From the NCBI RefSeq assembly GCF_004087835.1, contig NZ_CP035119.1:2108001-2172000 (forward strand): DNA of 64,000 nucleotides. Reading direction: 5' to 3'. This document shows positions 43,194-51,601 of this stretch, in pieces. Below the pieces are notes generated by a model. It did not search any database and was not told the DNA's origin. It worked only from the letters and a program-made list of their open reading frames with translations. How positions within the stretch are numbered: the first letter of the stretch is position 1; each line of letters opens with the position of its first letter. The DNA comes from Halorussus pelagicus. GTDB lineage: Archaea > Halobacteriota > Halobacteria > Halobacteriales > Haladaptataceae. The translations under genes were made by a program, and so were the position numbers.

Positions 43194-43727
43194 ATGGCTA
43201 ATCTCTGGGAAGACTTGGAAACCGGACCGAACCCGCCCGAAGAAATCTACGCCGTCGTGGAATGTCTCAAAGGCGAGCGCAACAAGTACGAGTACGACAA
43301 GGACATCCCCGGCGTCGTCCTCGACCGCGTTCTCCACAGTAACGTCCACTACCCGAGCGACTACGGCTTCATCCCGCAGTCCTACTACGACGACGAGGAC
43401 CCCTTCGACGTGCTCGTCCTCGTCGAGGACCAGACGTTCCCCGGCTGTGTCATCGAGGCCCGTCCGGTCGCGCTGATGAAGATGGACGACGACGGCGAAC
43501 AGGACGACAAGGTCATCGCGGTTCCCTCCGAGGACCCGCGCTACGACAACGTGCAGGACGTAGACGACCTCAGCAGTCAGCAGAAAGACGAAATCTCTGA
43601 GTTCTTCGAGACGTACAAGAACCTCGAAGCGGGCAAAGAGACCGAAACGCTCGGCTGGGAAGACAAGGAGTCGGCGAAAGACGCCATCGAGCACGCGATG
43701 GACCTCTACGAAGAGAACTTCGCCTAA
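43194..43727 (+). CDS. ppa: Inorganic pyrophosphatase (family I)
   Basis: The 177-residue enzyme hydrolyses pyrophosphate and drives biosynthetic reactions forward. Family I signatures are visible: IPGVVLDRVLHSN, HYPSDYGFIPQSYYDDEDPFDVLVL (split in the protein as a metal-binding stretch with D-x-D-P-x-D) and ALMKMDDDGEQDDKVIAV. The ATG at 43194 has a leader of about 55 nt. Confidence 0.96.
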   Translation: MANLWEDLETGPNPPEEIYAVVECLKGERNKYEYDKDIPGVVLDRVLHSNVHYPSDYGFIPQSYYDDEDPFDVLVLVEDQTFPGCVIEARPVALMKMDDDGEQDDKVIAVPSEDPRYDNVQDVDDLSSQQKDEISEFFETYKNLEAGKETETLGWEDKESAKDAIEHAMDLYEENFA

Positions 43728-43829
43728 CTGCTCGATTCCCGTTTTCGCGCCGTTTTCTCGTTTTGATACTCTCAGCTTCCGGATAGCCGCCCGAAACTAT
43801 TTGACGGTGGCCTGAACAACCACGAATCG

Positions 43830-44945
43830 ATGGCTTTCGGGTCCTCGCTCGGCAGTACAGAGATGGTCGTAGTAGCCGTGACGCTCGTCTTCTCGGGCGG
43901 GTTGGTCCTTTATGCCGCCCAATCGCTCACCGACTGGCGGCGCGAGGACGGGGACGAACCGGTGGACGCGCTGAAAAACACCGTCGCGGGACAAAACCGC
44001 GTCGCGCTCGTCGTCCCCGAGGGACCGAGCATCGACGCGCTCGCGGCCGCGATGGGTCTCCAGACGCTCTGCACCGAGTGGGGCGTCACCGCCCACCTGT
44101 TCGCGGAGGGGCCGGTCACGGGCGAGGACAGCAAGACGTTCTCCAACATCTTCGACCTCGAACTGTCGGTCATCGGCGACGGGGCCGAGGAGTTGACCGA
44201 CGCCGACGCCGCCATCGCGGTCGGCGGCGGCGGCGGCACGCCGCGCCTCTCGAACAACCCGCCGGTCGTCGCCGTCGTTCGCCACCGACCGACCGCCGAG
44301 GAGAACATCCTCACGGTCACGCCGACCGACGACGGCGCGACCGCAACGACGATCACGCGCCTGTTGGAAGACGAAAACGTCGTCCCCGACCAGCGAGTCG
44401 CCACCGCGCTCCTCCACGGCGTCCGGGCCGGGACCCGCGAGTTCCGCCGGGCGAACGGCAAGCACGACTACGAGGCCGCCGGGTTCCTCCACGCCTACGC
44501 CGACCTCGGGCGCATCGAGGACCTGCGCTCGCCGGGGATGAGCGGCGACACCTTCGACGTGATCAGCGACGCTATCGCCAACCGCGAGCGCCGGGCGAGT
44601 TTCGCCGTGACGAACGTCGGGTCGGTGCCCTCCGTCTCGGCGCTCGAAGAGGCCGCCGACACGATGCTCCGACTCGAAGGCGTCTCGACCGCCGCCGTCT
44701 TCGGCATCCACGAGGAGACCATCGTCGTCTCCTGCCGGGCCGACGACGTGCGGACCAACGCCTTCGACATTCTCGACTCGGCGTTCGGCACCAGCGAGAC
44801 GACCGGCGGCAACACCGATTCGGCGACCGCTCGCGTCCCGCTCGGCCTGTTCGCGCAGGTCGGCGGCGAACACGAGGAAACCCTCGACATGCTCATCGAC
44901 GCCAGCACCCGGAAGGCGCTGTTCGAGGCGTTCGAGAGTTCGTAG
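43830..44945 (+). CDS. Membrane-anchored DHH-family phosphoesterase homologue, degenerate
   Basis: A membrane helix (VVVAVTLVFSGGLVLYAA) anchors the 371-residue protein. The rest follows the DHH/DHHA1 layout of NrnA or RecJ-like phosphoesterases: a first strand VALVVPEGPSIDALAAAMG, a second motif area VVAVVRHRPT and a third ATATTITRLLED. The usual metal ligands are missing: the first motif lacks its His and Asp pair, the DHH motif reads RHR, and motif II has a Gly run. It is therefore probably not catalytic in the usual way. The substrate or ligand is unknown. Confidence 0.7.
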   Translation: MAFGSSLGSTEMVVVAVTLVFSGGLVLYAAQSLTDWRREDGDEPVDALKNTVAGQNRVALVVPEGPSIDALAAAMGLQTLCTEWGVTAHLFAEGPVTGEDSKTFSNIFDLELSVIGDGAEELTDADAAIAVGGGGGTPRLSNNPPVVAVVRHRPTAEENILTVTPTDDGATATTITRLLEDENVVPDQRVATALLHGVRAGTREFRRANGKHDYEAAGFLHAYADLGRIEDLRSPGMSGDTFDVISDAIANRERRASFAVTNVGSVPSVSALEEAADTMLRLEGVSTAAVFGIHEETIVVSCRADDVRTNAFDILDSAFGTSETTGGNTDSATARVPLGLFAQVGGEHEETLDMLIDASTRKALFEAFESS

Positions 44946-45068
44946 CGACTCCGCGTCCTTGTCGTCTCTCAAATCCTTCGGTCGTGCCCCATTCCTTCAT
45001 CATCTTTCACGTCGTGGGCCGTGACTACGAAAAGAAATTTCATGTGTCCGCTCGTTCTACCGGGATAC

Positions 45069-46412
45069 ATGGGTCTCTTCGACAAGCTTCGTGGCGACGA
45101 CAAGCCCCGCGTGGCGTTCCTCGGTATCGACGGCGTTCCGTACAGTTTCCTTAAGGACCACTTCGACGAGTTCGAGCATCTGGCCGCCCTCGCTGAGGAA
45201 GGTTCCTCGGGTGCGATAGACAGCATCGTGCCGCCCGAGTCGTCGGCCTGCTGGCCGTCGCTGACGACCGGCGTTAACCCCGGAAAGACCGGCGTCTACG
45301 GCTTTCAGGACCGAGAAATAGGCTCCTACGACACCTACGTCCCGATGGGCCGCGACGTGCAGGCGACCCGCCTCTGGGACCGTGTGCAGGACGCCGGACG
45401 GGACGCCACCGTCATGAACGTCCCCGTCACTTTCCCGCCCCAGCGCAACGTCCAGCGGATGGTCTCGGGGTTCCTCTCGCCGAGCATCGACAAGGCCGCG
45501 TACCCTGACGAACTGCGCGATTACCTGCAGTCCATCGACTACAAACTCGATGCGAACCCGAAACTCGGACACGACGAAGACAAAGAAGCGTTCATCGAGG
45601 ACGCCCACAAGACGCTCGACGCGCGCTACGAGGCGTTCAAACACTACCTCCAGCAGGACGACTGGGACCTCTTCTTCGGCGTCTTCATGACGACTGACCG
45701 AGTGAACCACTTCCTCTACAAGCACTACGAGGAGGACATGGAGTACAAAGAGGAGTTCGTAGAGTTCTACCGGAAGGTGGACCGCTATCTCGGCGAGATT
45801 CGCCAGAATCTCCCCGACGACGTAACGATGATGGTCGCCTCCGACCACGGGTTCACCTCGCTGGACTACGAGGTCCACTTCAACGAGTGGCTTCGACAGG
45901 AGGGGTGGCTCTCCTACGAGGACGACGACCACGAGGAGTTGGGCGACATCAGCGACGACACCGAGGCCTACTCGCTCATCCCCGGCCGGTTCTACATCAA
46001 CCTCGAAGACCGCGAACCTCGCGGGAGCGTCCCCGAGAGCGAGTACGAACAGAAGCGCGCGCAACTCAAGGAGGCGCTCGAAAACCTCGAAGGTCCCGAG
46101 GGCCGGAAGGTCTGTGACCGCGTGGTCGAGAAGGAGGAGGCGTTCCACGGCGACCACGACGACATCGCGCCCGACCTCGTCGCCATCCCGAACCACGGCT
46201 TCGACCTCAAGGCCGGGTTCAAGGGTCACGCGGACGTGTTCGGTCACGGTCCCCGCAACGGTATGCATAGCTTCGACAACGCCTCGCTGTTCGTGGACGA
46301 CCCCGACGCGACGATTCGGGACGTGGACCTCTACGACATCGCGCCGACGATTCTCGACCTGATGGAGATGGAGTACGACGCGGGCGAGTTCGACGGGAAG
46401 AGTCTCGTCTGA
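45069..46412 (+). CDS. Alkaline-phosphatase-superfamily phosphodiesterase/phosphatase
   Basis: The 447-residue enzyme fits the nucleotide pyrophosphatase/phosphodiesterase branch. The N-terminal metal site is FLGIDGVPYSFL, the nucleophile region PPESSACWPSLTTGVNPGKTGVYGF, and the later ligands MTTDRVNHFLY, VASDHGF and GFKGHADVFGHGPRNGMH. The likely products are hydrolysed phosphodiester or nucleotide substrates. The ATG at 45069 follows AAGAAATTTC at TATA distance; an in-frame ATG at 45045 is less likely. Confidence 0.85.
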   Translation: MGLFDKLRGDDKPRVAFLGIDGVPYSFLKDHFDEFEHLAALAEEGSSGAIDSIVPPESSACWPSLTTGVNPGKTGVYGFQDREIGSYDTYVPMGRDVQATRLWDRVQDAGRDATVMNVPVTFPPQRNVQRMVSGFLSPSIDKAAYPDELRDYLQSIDYKLDANPKLGHDEDKEAFIEDAHKTLDARYEAFKHYLQQDDWDLFFGVFMTTDRVNHFLYKHYEEDMEYKEEFVEFYRKVDRYLGEIRQNLPDDVTMMVASDHGFTSLDYEVHFNEWLRQEGWLSYEDDDHEELGDISDDTEAYSLIPGRFYINLEDREPRGSVPESEYEQKRAQLKEALENLEGPEGRKVCDRVVEKEEAFHGDHDDIAPDLVAIPNHGFDLKAGFKGHADVFGHGPRNGMHSFDNASLFVDDPDATIRDVDLYDIAPTILDLMEMEYDAGEFDGKSLV

Positions 46413-46454
46413 GGACCGGAGAAGTTCTGACTTGACCGAGTCCGGTTTTTGCCG

Positions 46455-46874
46455 CTACGAGAGACCGGCAGTTCGTCCGCCGAGGTCCGGATTTCGAAGC
46501 GAGTACCGGACTTCGATTTCGTCGTACCACACGACTGGCCGTTTCGCTCGCCCGTCCTGTTCGAGTTCGAGGACGCCGAGTTCGGCGAGTTCGTTTACCG
46601 CGGTCGAGACGTTTTTTACGTCGCGCTCGACGGCACGAGCTAACTCTCGGACGCTCGCTGGCTCGTCGTTCAGCGTCGCCCGGAGCAACGCGAGATTTTT
46701 CGGGTTCAACACCCGGTCGAGTGCTTCTTCGTCCGGCAGACTGAGAACGTGGGTCTCCGCGACCTCGTCGCCTGATTCGAGTCCGCTGAGGTCGTCTAAT
46801 GCGTCTTCGAAAAACGATTCGGCCGATTCGACGCGAATCGTGAGCGTCGTCGGGTCGATTTCTGGTTCGGTCAT
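46455..46874 (-). CDS. HTH DNA-binding protein, putative TumA-type antitoxin
   Basis: The 139-residue protein has a winged helix in its C-terminal half (LLRATLNDEPASVRELARAV with ERDVKNVSTAVNELAELGVL) and an N-terminal acidic part. This is the HVO_A0114-like type of DNA-binding protein seen next to TumE-type toxins. It lies 35 nt downstream of the toxin-like gene on the same strand, so both share a promoter. It would bind the toxin and the two operators upstream. The antitoxin role comes from the neighbour. Confidence 0.75.
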   Translation of the reverse strand: MTEPEIDPTTLTIRVESAESFFEDALDDLSGLESGDEVAETHVLSLPDEEALDRVLNPKNLALLRATLNDEPASVRELARAVERDVKNVSTAVNELAELGVLELEQDGRAKRPVVWYDEIEVRYSLRNPDLGGRTAGLS

Positions 46875-46909
46875 GGTAAGGGTGTGTTTGAAACGTCGTT
46901 CGAGTGTCG

Positions 46910-47221
46910 TCAGCGGTGCAACTGGAGGTGAACCGGAATTTCCCGAGCGAACTGCCGGAGCAACGTTTCGTATCCCGGAAACTCGACCTCCTCGACGTGT
47001 TCTCCTTCGTGTCTCTCGTGTACGCCGTGGTGGTTGTCGTACCGAAGATACGGAACATCTGCCCCTTTCTCTGCGTAGTGGTACGCGTACTTGACCCCGT
47101 TTGGAAACTTCTCTGAACAGGGGACACGAAGAACGCGAAGTTTCACGATGTCGGTACCAAAGTCACGGCGACGGTCGAAAACGACGACAACATCGTCGCG
47201 GTCGCTCGGAGCCATCGACAT
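46910..47221 (-). CDS. TumE-family toxin-like protein
   Basis: The 103-residue protein matches my memory of the TumE (DUF6516) family: KYAYHYAEKG, LRYDNHHGVHERHEGEH and the final region EFPGYETLLRQFAREI. The His-rich stretch (NHH, HERH, H) could bind metal or nucleic acid. It is the first gene of a two-gene unit with the HTH protein. TumE has been described as the toxin of a TumE/TumA pair. The ATG at 47221 lies 24-27 nt after the TATA-like TCATATT, so the message is leaderless. Confidence 0.75.
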   Translation of the reverse strand: MSMAPSDRDDVVVVFDRRRDFGTDIVKLRVLRVPCSEKFPNGVKYAYHYAEKGADVPYLRYDNHHGVHERHEGEHVEEVEFPGYETLLRQFAREIPVHLQLHR

Positions 47222-47222
47222 A

Positions 47223-47242
47223 TGTTGGTATCATTGCCAACA
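47223..47242. promoter_or_regulatory. Operator 1 of the toxin-antitoxin unit
   Basis: TGTTGG-N8-CCAACA is a perfect 6-bp inverted repeat lying across the predicted transcription start and next to the toxin start codon. A bound HTH antitoxin here would stop transcription. Confidence 0.65.
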
Positions 47243-47249
47243 ATATGAA

Positions 47250-47268
47250 TGTTGGCATTCGGACCAAC
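47250..47268. promoter_or_regulatory. Operator 2 of the toxin-antitoxin unit
   Basis: TGTTGG-N8-CCAAC repeats the same architecture 27 bp upstream of operator 1. The TATA box (47242-47248) lies between the two, so a protein bound to both would cover the promoter. Confidence 0.6.
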
Positions 47269-47298
47269 GAAACTCCGCCAGCAAAATCGAACCGGTCG

Positions 47299-48378
47299 CT
47301 AAATCAAGTCCTCTAGCTCGTCGTTGTGGAACTGCTCGGCCGGGTCCTCGTCGGGTTCGTCGGCCTCCTTGCTCGCTTCCTTCGCGCGTTCGAGGAACTC
47401 CTCGACGCGCTCGGAGCGTTCGACGCCGCCGAGAACGATGAGCGCCGCGAGTCGGTCGCTGTCGAGCGGGAAGTCACCGCCTCGGACCTGTAGACTGCCG
47501 GTCTCCTGTTCGACCCACTTTCGCGCGCGCTCGACGCCCTTTCGCGGGATGGACTCCGGTTGTCCGGCAACGACGAGGAGACCGGAATCGGCCTCGATGG
47601 CGTTCGGGAGGCTAAGATTGCTCAACAGGGCCTTCCGGGTCATCGAGGTCACGGCGTTGACGTTCTCCTCGGCGTCCTCGGCGGCCTTCGCACTGGCGAA
47701 CCCGAGCGTGGCGATACCACCCGAGCGGAGTGTGTTGATGACCTCGCTGGAGTCAACGACGCTCTCGCCGACGCCTTCGACCGCTTCGCCCGAGGCGAAC
47801 AGCAGGCCGACGCGCTGGGCGATGTTCTGGTTTATCTTCTCGAAGGCCTCGCCCATGCTCTCGCCCGAGGTGTGCCACGCGTCATTGTCGATGAGGAGCG
47901 TCGCGTCGGCCTCCCGGACGAGGGTCTTGAGCGAGCGCCCGGCGTTGGCCTGATACATCGCCCCCTCGCCCCGGCCGGGGAGGACGCCGAGTCCGTACAC
48001 CGGAATCTGGTAGACGCGGTTGAGTTCGCGCGCGAGGACGGGCGCGCCGCCCGACCCCGTGCCGCCACCGAGTCCCGCGACGACGAAGATAGCCTCGGCC
48101 TGCGCGGTGATACGGCCGTCCAAGGCGTCCATCACCTGCGTCGCGTCGTTCTGCATGACTTCGGCACCCAACTCGTTGTCACCGCCGACGCCGTGGCCTT
48201 TCACGCGGTCCTGTCCGATCAGCACTGTATCGAGGTCTAGCTCTCGAAGGTCCGCCTTCGCGGAGTTGACAGCGAGGGCTCCCTGTACCGCATCGAAACC
48301 CATCTTCTGGTCGTACTGGGCCAGTCGCTGGGTGAGTTTCCCCCCGGCCTGTCCGACACCAATCAGGACGACTTTCAT
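47299..48378 (-). CDS. CetZ-family tubulin-like GTPase
   Basis: CetZ proteins are archaeal tubulin/FtsZ relatives that control cell shape. The 359-residue protein shows IGVGQAGGKLTQRL, the GTP-binding tubulin signature GLGGGTGSGG and the later synergy-loop region. RVKGHGVGGDNELG is typical for CetZ. The length and sequence look more like CetZ2 than CetZ1 as I remember them from Haloferax, but this is not certain. It has an acidic tail (ELEDLI). It is convergent with no gene; the toxin-antitoxin unit lies next to it on the same strand. Confidence 0.92.
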   Translation of the reverse strand: MKVVLIGVGQAGGKLTQRLAQYDQKMGFDAVQGALAVNSAKADLRELDLDTVLIGQDRVKGHGVGGDNELGAEVMQNDATQVMDALDGRITAQAEAIFVVAGLGGGTGSGGAPVLARELNRVYQIPVYGLGVLPGRGEGAMYQANAGRSLKTLVREADATLLIDNDAWHTSGESMGEAFEKINQNIAQRVGLLFASGEAVEGVGESVVDSSEVINTLRSGGIATLGFASAKAAEDAEENVNAVTSMTRKALLSNLSLPNAIEADSGLLVVAGQPESIPRKGVERARKWVEQETGSLQVRGGDFPLDSDRLAALIVLGGVERSERVEEFLERAKEASKEADEPDEDPAEQFHNDELEDLI

Positions 48379-48554
48379 GCACGGTGAGTCGAATTGACGG
48401 CTAATCAACCTTCCGGCGTCCGAGCCTTCTCCTGTTTGTTATCTCCGAGACGCGGTAGTTTGGAGTTTTTTTAACTCGACTCGGAACTGTATCGGAATCG
48501 CCACCGTCCCCAGTAGACGTAGGTTTAAATACCGGAACGTCACGAACCGCCACC

Positions 48555-49085
48555 ATGTCCGACGCCGATGCACTCGAACGGCGACTCCGCGCCGTGGAAC
48601 GCGCGCTGACCGACGACGACAGCGACCTGACGGACCTTCGGGACGCCGCGGAGTTAACCCGCGAAGTCGAAACGCTGTCCGCGCGACTCGACGATGTGGA
48701 CGAGCGCCTCGACGAACTCAACGCCGCGACGCAGGCGCTCCGGGGGTACGTCGGCAACGTCCGCGCGGTCAACGAGTCGGTCGAGAGCCGGGCCGACGCC
48801 GCGCTGGCGAAAGCCGAAGCGCTGGAGACGGCGCTCGATGCCGAGCGTCCGGAGCGTCCAGAGTGCCCGGAGCACCCAGAGCATGACGCGACCGACGACC
48901 GCGCTCGCTCGGAGCGACACTGCAGATGCGAATCTGGGCGGGCCACTCCCTCGAAGCGCAGGAGGGCGAGGTTCGAGACCGACGACAAAGTTGGTGACGC
49001 GACTCACGAAGACGACGAGTTCGGTGACAGGACGCCCGAGACCGACCAGCGGGGCCTGCTCGACCGCATCGCGGAGCGACTGTAG
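48555..49085 (+). CDS. Haloarchaeal coiled-coil protein (DUF7310-like)
   Basis: The 176-residue protein has an N-terminal coiled coil (residues about 5-95) with heptads ending RGYVGNVRAVNESVESRAD, then a Pro/Glu/His repeat (ERPERPECPEHPEH) and a charged tail with a few Cys. It resembles DUF7310. The next gene overlaps by 1 nt, so they are co-translated. In other haloarchaea such genes precede type-IV-pilus or secretion genes, but no such gene is next here. Confidence 0.7.
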   Translation: MSDADALERRLRAVERALTDDDSDLTDLRDAAELTREVETLSARLDDVDERLDELNAATQALRGYVGNVRAVNESVESRADAALAKAEALETALDAERPERPECPEHPEHDATDDRARSERHCRCESGRATPSKRRRARFETDDKVGDATHEDDEFGDRTPETDQRGLLDRIAERL

Positions 49086-49591
49086 TGCTTCGACTGGTCC
49101 TCGCCGTCGCGCTCGCAGTCGCGCTGGTCGCGGCCGCGACGCCCGCGATTGAGGACGCGCGAGCGACCCGGAGCGAACGTCTCGCGGAGCGCGAACTCGA
49201 CCGAATCGAGGCGGCCGCGACGACGCTCGCCAGCGAGGACGCACCCGGCGCGCGCCGGACGCTCGCGGTGTCGCTCCCAGAGCGGTCGCCGACGGCGGCC
49301 GCGCTCGGCGTCGTCGCTATCGGCGGCGTTCCGGACGGAGAGTCAGCGCCGGGACAGTCGGTTCGAGCGAACGACTCCGCCGAGCGCGACGTGATGGTCT
49401 TCGGGGTCGCGGGCGCGCCCCGACAGGTCCGGCGAGTCGGCACCGACCTGCGGGTGGTTCGGAATGGTGCGGTAGCCGAGTCGGACGCGTCGGCGCTGGT
49501 CCTCCGCGGCGGCGAGACCTACGCGGTCACGCTCCGACTGGTCCGACTCGACGGGCGGCCGACGGTGGTCGTCTCGGCGAACGTTGGGTAG
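49085..49591 (+). CDS. Haloarchaeal membrane-anchored protein (DUF7311-like)
   Basis: The 168-residue product begins with a signal or anchor helix (LRLVLAVALAVALVAAA), followed by an extracellular-type domain with an amphipathic helix (SERLAERELDRIEAAATTL) and strands (ARRTLAVSLPERS, VFGVAGAPRQVRR). It resembles the proteins usually encoded with DUF7310. The GTG at 49085 is inside the upstream stop codon region (TAGTG), a 1-nt overlap. A tRNA lies downstream. Confidence 0.7.
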   Translation: MLRLVLAVALAVALVAAATPAIEDARATRSERLAERELDRIEAAATTLASEDAPGARRTLAVSLPERSPTAAALGVVAIGGVPDGESAPGQSVRANDSAERDVMVFGVAGAPRQVRRVGTDLRVVRNGAVAESDASALVLRGGETYAVTLRLVRLDGRPTVVVSANVG

Positions 49592-49727
49592 ATAATACGT
49601 CGGTGACGTCCCTCACGGGATGGTGGCCACCGCATTCGGAATCCGAAAGAAAGCAAACGTGGAGTTGACGGCGGATTTATAACCACCGTACTGCCGTCGC
49701 GTGAATGTGGACCGTTCGGAAAACGAG

Positions 49728-49802
49728 TGGGCGCTACAGGATTTGAACCCGTGGCAGCTTGGTCCGAAGCCAAGTACTCTGTCCAGACTGAGCTAAGCGC
49801 CC
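49728..49802 (-). tRNA. tRNA-Arg (anticodon TCG)
   Basis: On the minus strand GGGCGCT and AGCGCCC form the acceptor stem with discriminator A. The anticodon arm is CTTGG-CTTCGGA-CCAAG with anticodon TCG, and the T arm ACGGG-TTCAAAT-CCTGT has one G-T wobble. There is no intron. It reads CGA and related arginine codons. Confidence 0.95.
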
Positions 49803-49874
49803 GCACTCAACCCTACTGTCTCGCTCGTTTTAAACACAATGATTTCGACCGACCGTGTGCTGGCTTACCGTGGC

Positions 49875-50042
49875 TCAGTCGGAGACGACGCTGTTCCAGT
49901 CGATGCGGTCGATGATGCAACTCCCGCAGTCGGGGCAGGTCTGGCGGTCGAGCGAGAACGCCGCGCCGCAGTCCTTGCACTCGTAGGTCTCCTCGGGGTC
50001 GTCCGTACAGACCACGCGCGCAAGCTTTTCGGCGAGACTCAT
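49875..50042 (-). CDS. 55-residue zinc-ribbon protein
   Basis: The protein contains CKDCGAAF and CPDCGSCII, a four-Cys zinc ribbon, after an N-terminal helix (SLAEKLARVVC). I chose the ATG at 50042: a TATA-like ACTTAACC (50073-50080 on the complement) would start transcription near 50051, so the ATG at 50060 would be upstream of the message. The function is unknown. Confidence 0.7.
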   Translation of the reverse strand: MSLAEKLARVVCTDDPEETYECKDCGAAFSLDRQTCPDCGSCIIDRIDWNSVVSD

Positions 50043-50177
50043 GGCACTACGAACGCTCATTTCTACGAACTAGGTTAAGTCGTTTTTCATTCCTCTTCCC
50101 AAGGATATGCCCGAGAGAGTCTGAAAAGATATTTTTCACCGCCCTCTACCCCGGCTCGAATCGTCGCTTGAGCGTCG

Positions 50178-51482
50178 CTACGACGACGAGGTCAGTCCCA
50201 GATGCGTCGCCACCGCGTCGGCGTCGTTCGGCGATGACCCGTCCTCTCGACCGGCGACGCCCTCGCTCGCGCCGCTTCGGGCGTCGTTGAGAAGCGCGGC
50301 GAGGGTGCGCCCGACCAGTCGGGCGTCGGCGTCCGAGAGACCGCCGAACAGGTCGGGACCGAGCGCGCGCCGGAGGTCCGCACGGAGACGCCCGTCGGAC
50401 GCCGACGCGTCCTCCTCGCGGTGCGCTCGCAGTCGAAGCCACGTCCGAACCGTCGCGGTCAGATACCTGCGGGCCAGTCGCTCGGGGTCGGGCGCACTCG
50501 GAATCGTGGCGAGATAGGCCGCGGCGTTCGAATCGGCGACGGCGACGTTCTCGGCGACCCACTCGCGGACCGCCGACGCGGACGCGTCCAGGTCGAGCGC
50601 ATCGGCGGCGCGCTCACAGATGTCGGTCTCCTCGTCGGCGACGCGGTGGAAGGCGTCGCCGACGACGACGGTGTCCGCGCCAGCGTCGAGTATCGCCTCG
50701 GCGCGCTCGCGGGAATCGACACCGCCGCCGTACCAGAGCCGCGACCACGTCAGCCCATCGGAGATGGCGGCGAGCGTCTCGGCGGCCTCGTCGCCGCCGT
50801 AGGTCCCCGAGTATTCGAGGTAGACGAGTTCGCTTTCGAGGTGGCGCTCGGCCGCCATCGCGCGCTGCTTGGCCTCGCGGGGCGACAGCAGGTCCGAGTC
50901 GGTGACGTTGGCCTCGCGCGCCGCGGCGCTGTCGGGGTTCTGGATGACGTAAGCCTCGAACACCGCGTCGGCGAGGAGCCACGAGGTCGCCGAGTCCGCG
51001 AGCGCGTCGGTGACGACGGCCGGGAGCCACGGGAAGCGCGCGCTCAACACTTCGGGGACAATCTCCTCGCGGATGTACTCGGTGCCCGCGCCCAACTGGC
51101 CGACGAGCGACTGGGAGTCGCCGTTCAGCACCTCGGGGATGGCCAGCAGGTCGGCCTGCTCGCGGGTCTTCGGAGTGACGTGGCGCGGGCCGCTCGGTTC
51201 GTGGAACACCGGAACCGAGGCGGGCGCGAGTAGGTCGAAGGTCTGCTCGGTGTTCGTCGCGTTCACGTCGGCCGACCCGCCGACCGACACCGCGCCGGAG
51301 TGGCGGAGATAGAGCGGATAGAGCAGCGGGAGTTTCTTTTCGTCTTCCGGGTCCACTTTGGTGACGTGAGTCCAGTCACCCGGAACCGGGTTGGTATCGA
51401 CCGGGAGGACGGTCCGGGCGGCCAGCGAGACCCCGCGACCGAGGCGACCGAGCAGTCGCGCGGCACCGTCGAAACTCGTCAT
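50178..51482 (-). CDS. GGGP-synthase-like (PcrB/HepGP synthase family) protein, extended
   Basis: The 434-residue protein has the TIM-barrel phosphate-binding pattern of geranylgeranylglyceryl or heptaprenylglyceryl phosphate synthase: HVTKVDPEDEK near the start, SGAVSVGGSADVN, VYLEYSGTYGG and LWYGGGVDSRERAEAIL, ending in VVVGDAF. The C-terminal 110 residues after the barrel are Ala/Arg/Asp-rich and unlike the core enzyme. The core enzyme makes the first ether bond of archaeal lipids, but this longer form is a paralogue whose reaction is unproven. The ATG at 51482 is used; the in-frame upstream extension is not typical. Confidence 0.8.
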   Translation of the reverse strand: MTSFDGAARLLGRLGRGVSLAARTVLPVDTNPVPGDWTHVTKVDPEDEKKLPLLYPLYLRHSGAVSVGGSADVNATNTEQTFDLLAPASVPVFHEPSGPRHVTPKTREQADLLAIPEVLNGDSQSLVGQLGAGTEYIREEIVPEVLSARFPWLPAVVTDALADSATSWLLADAVFEAYVIQNPDSAAAREANVTDSDLLSPREAKQRAMAAERHLESELVYLEYSGTYGGDEAAETLAAISDGLTWSRLWYGGGVDSRERAEAILDAGADTVVVGDAFHRVADEETDICERAADALDLDASASAVREWVAENVAVADSNAAAYLATIPSAPDPERLARRYLTATVRTWLRLRAHREEDASASDGRLRADLRRALGPDLFGGLSDADARLVGRTLAALLNDARSGASEGVAGREDGSSPNDADAVATHLGLTSSS

Positions 51483-51601
51483 ACAGGCCCACAACCTGCC
51501 GTGAGATAGATAAATAGCTCGCTTCATCGAGCGGCGACCGACTCGGTAACGCCCTCGGAGAACACAACCCTCAAATACTGCGGCGGGAGACTCACGTTCA
51601 C

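Noticed and set aside
47299-48378. Possible FtsZ.
   Set aside because: The RVKGHGVGGDNELG region and the general sequence match CetZ, not FtsZ1/FtsZ2.
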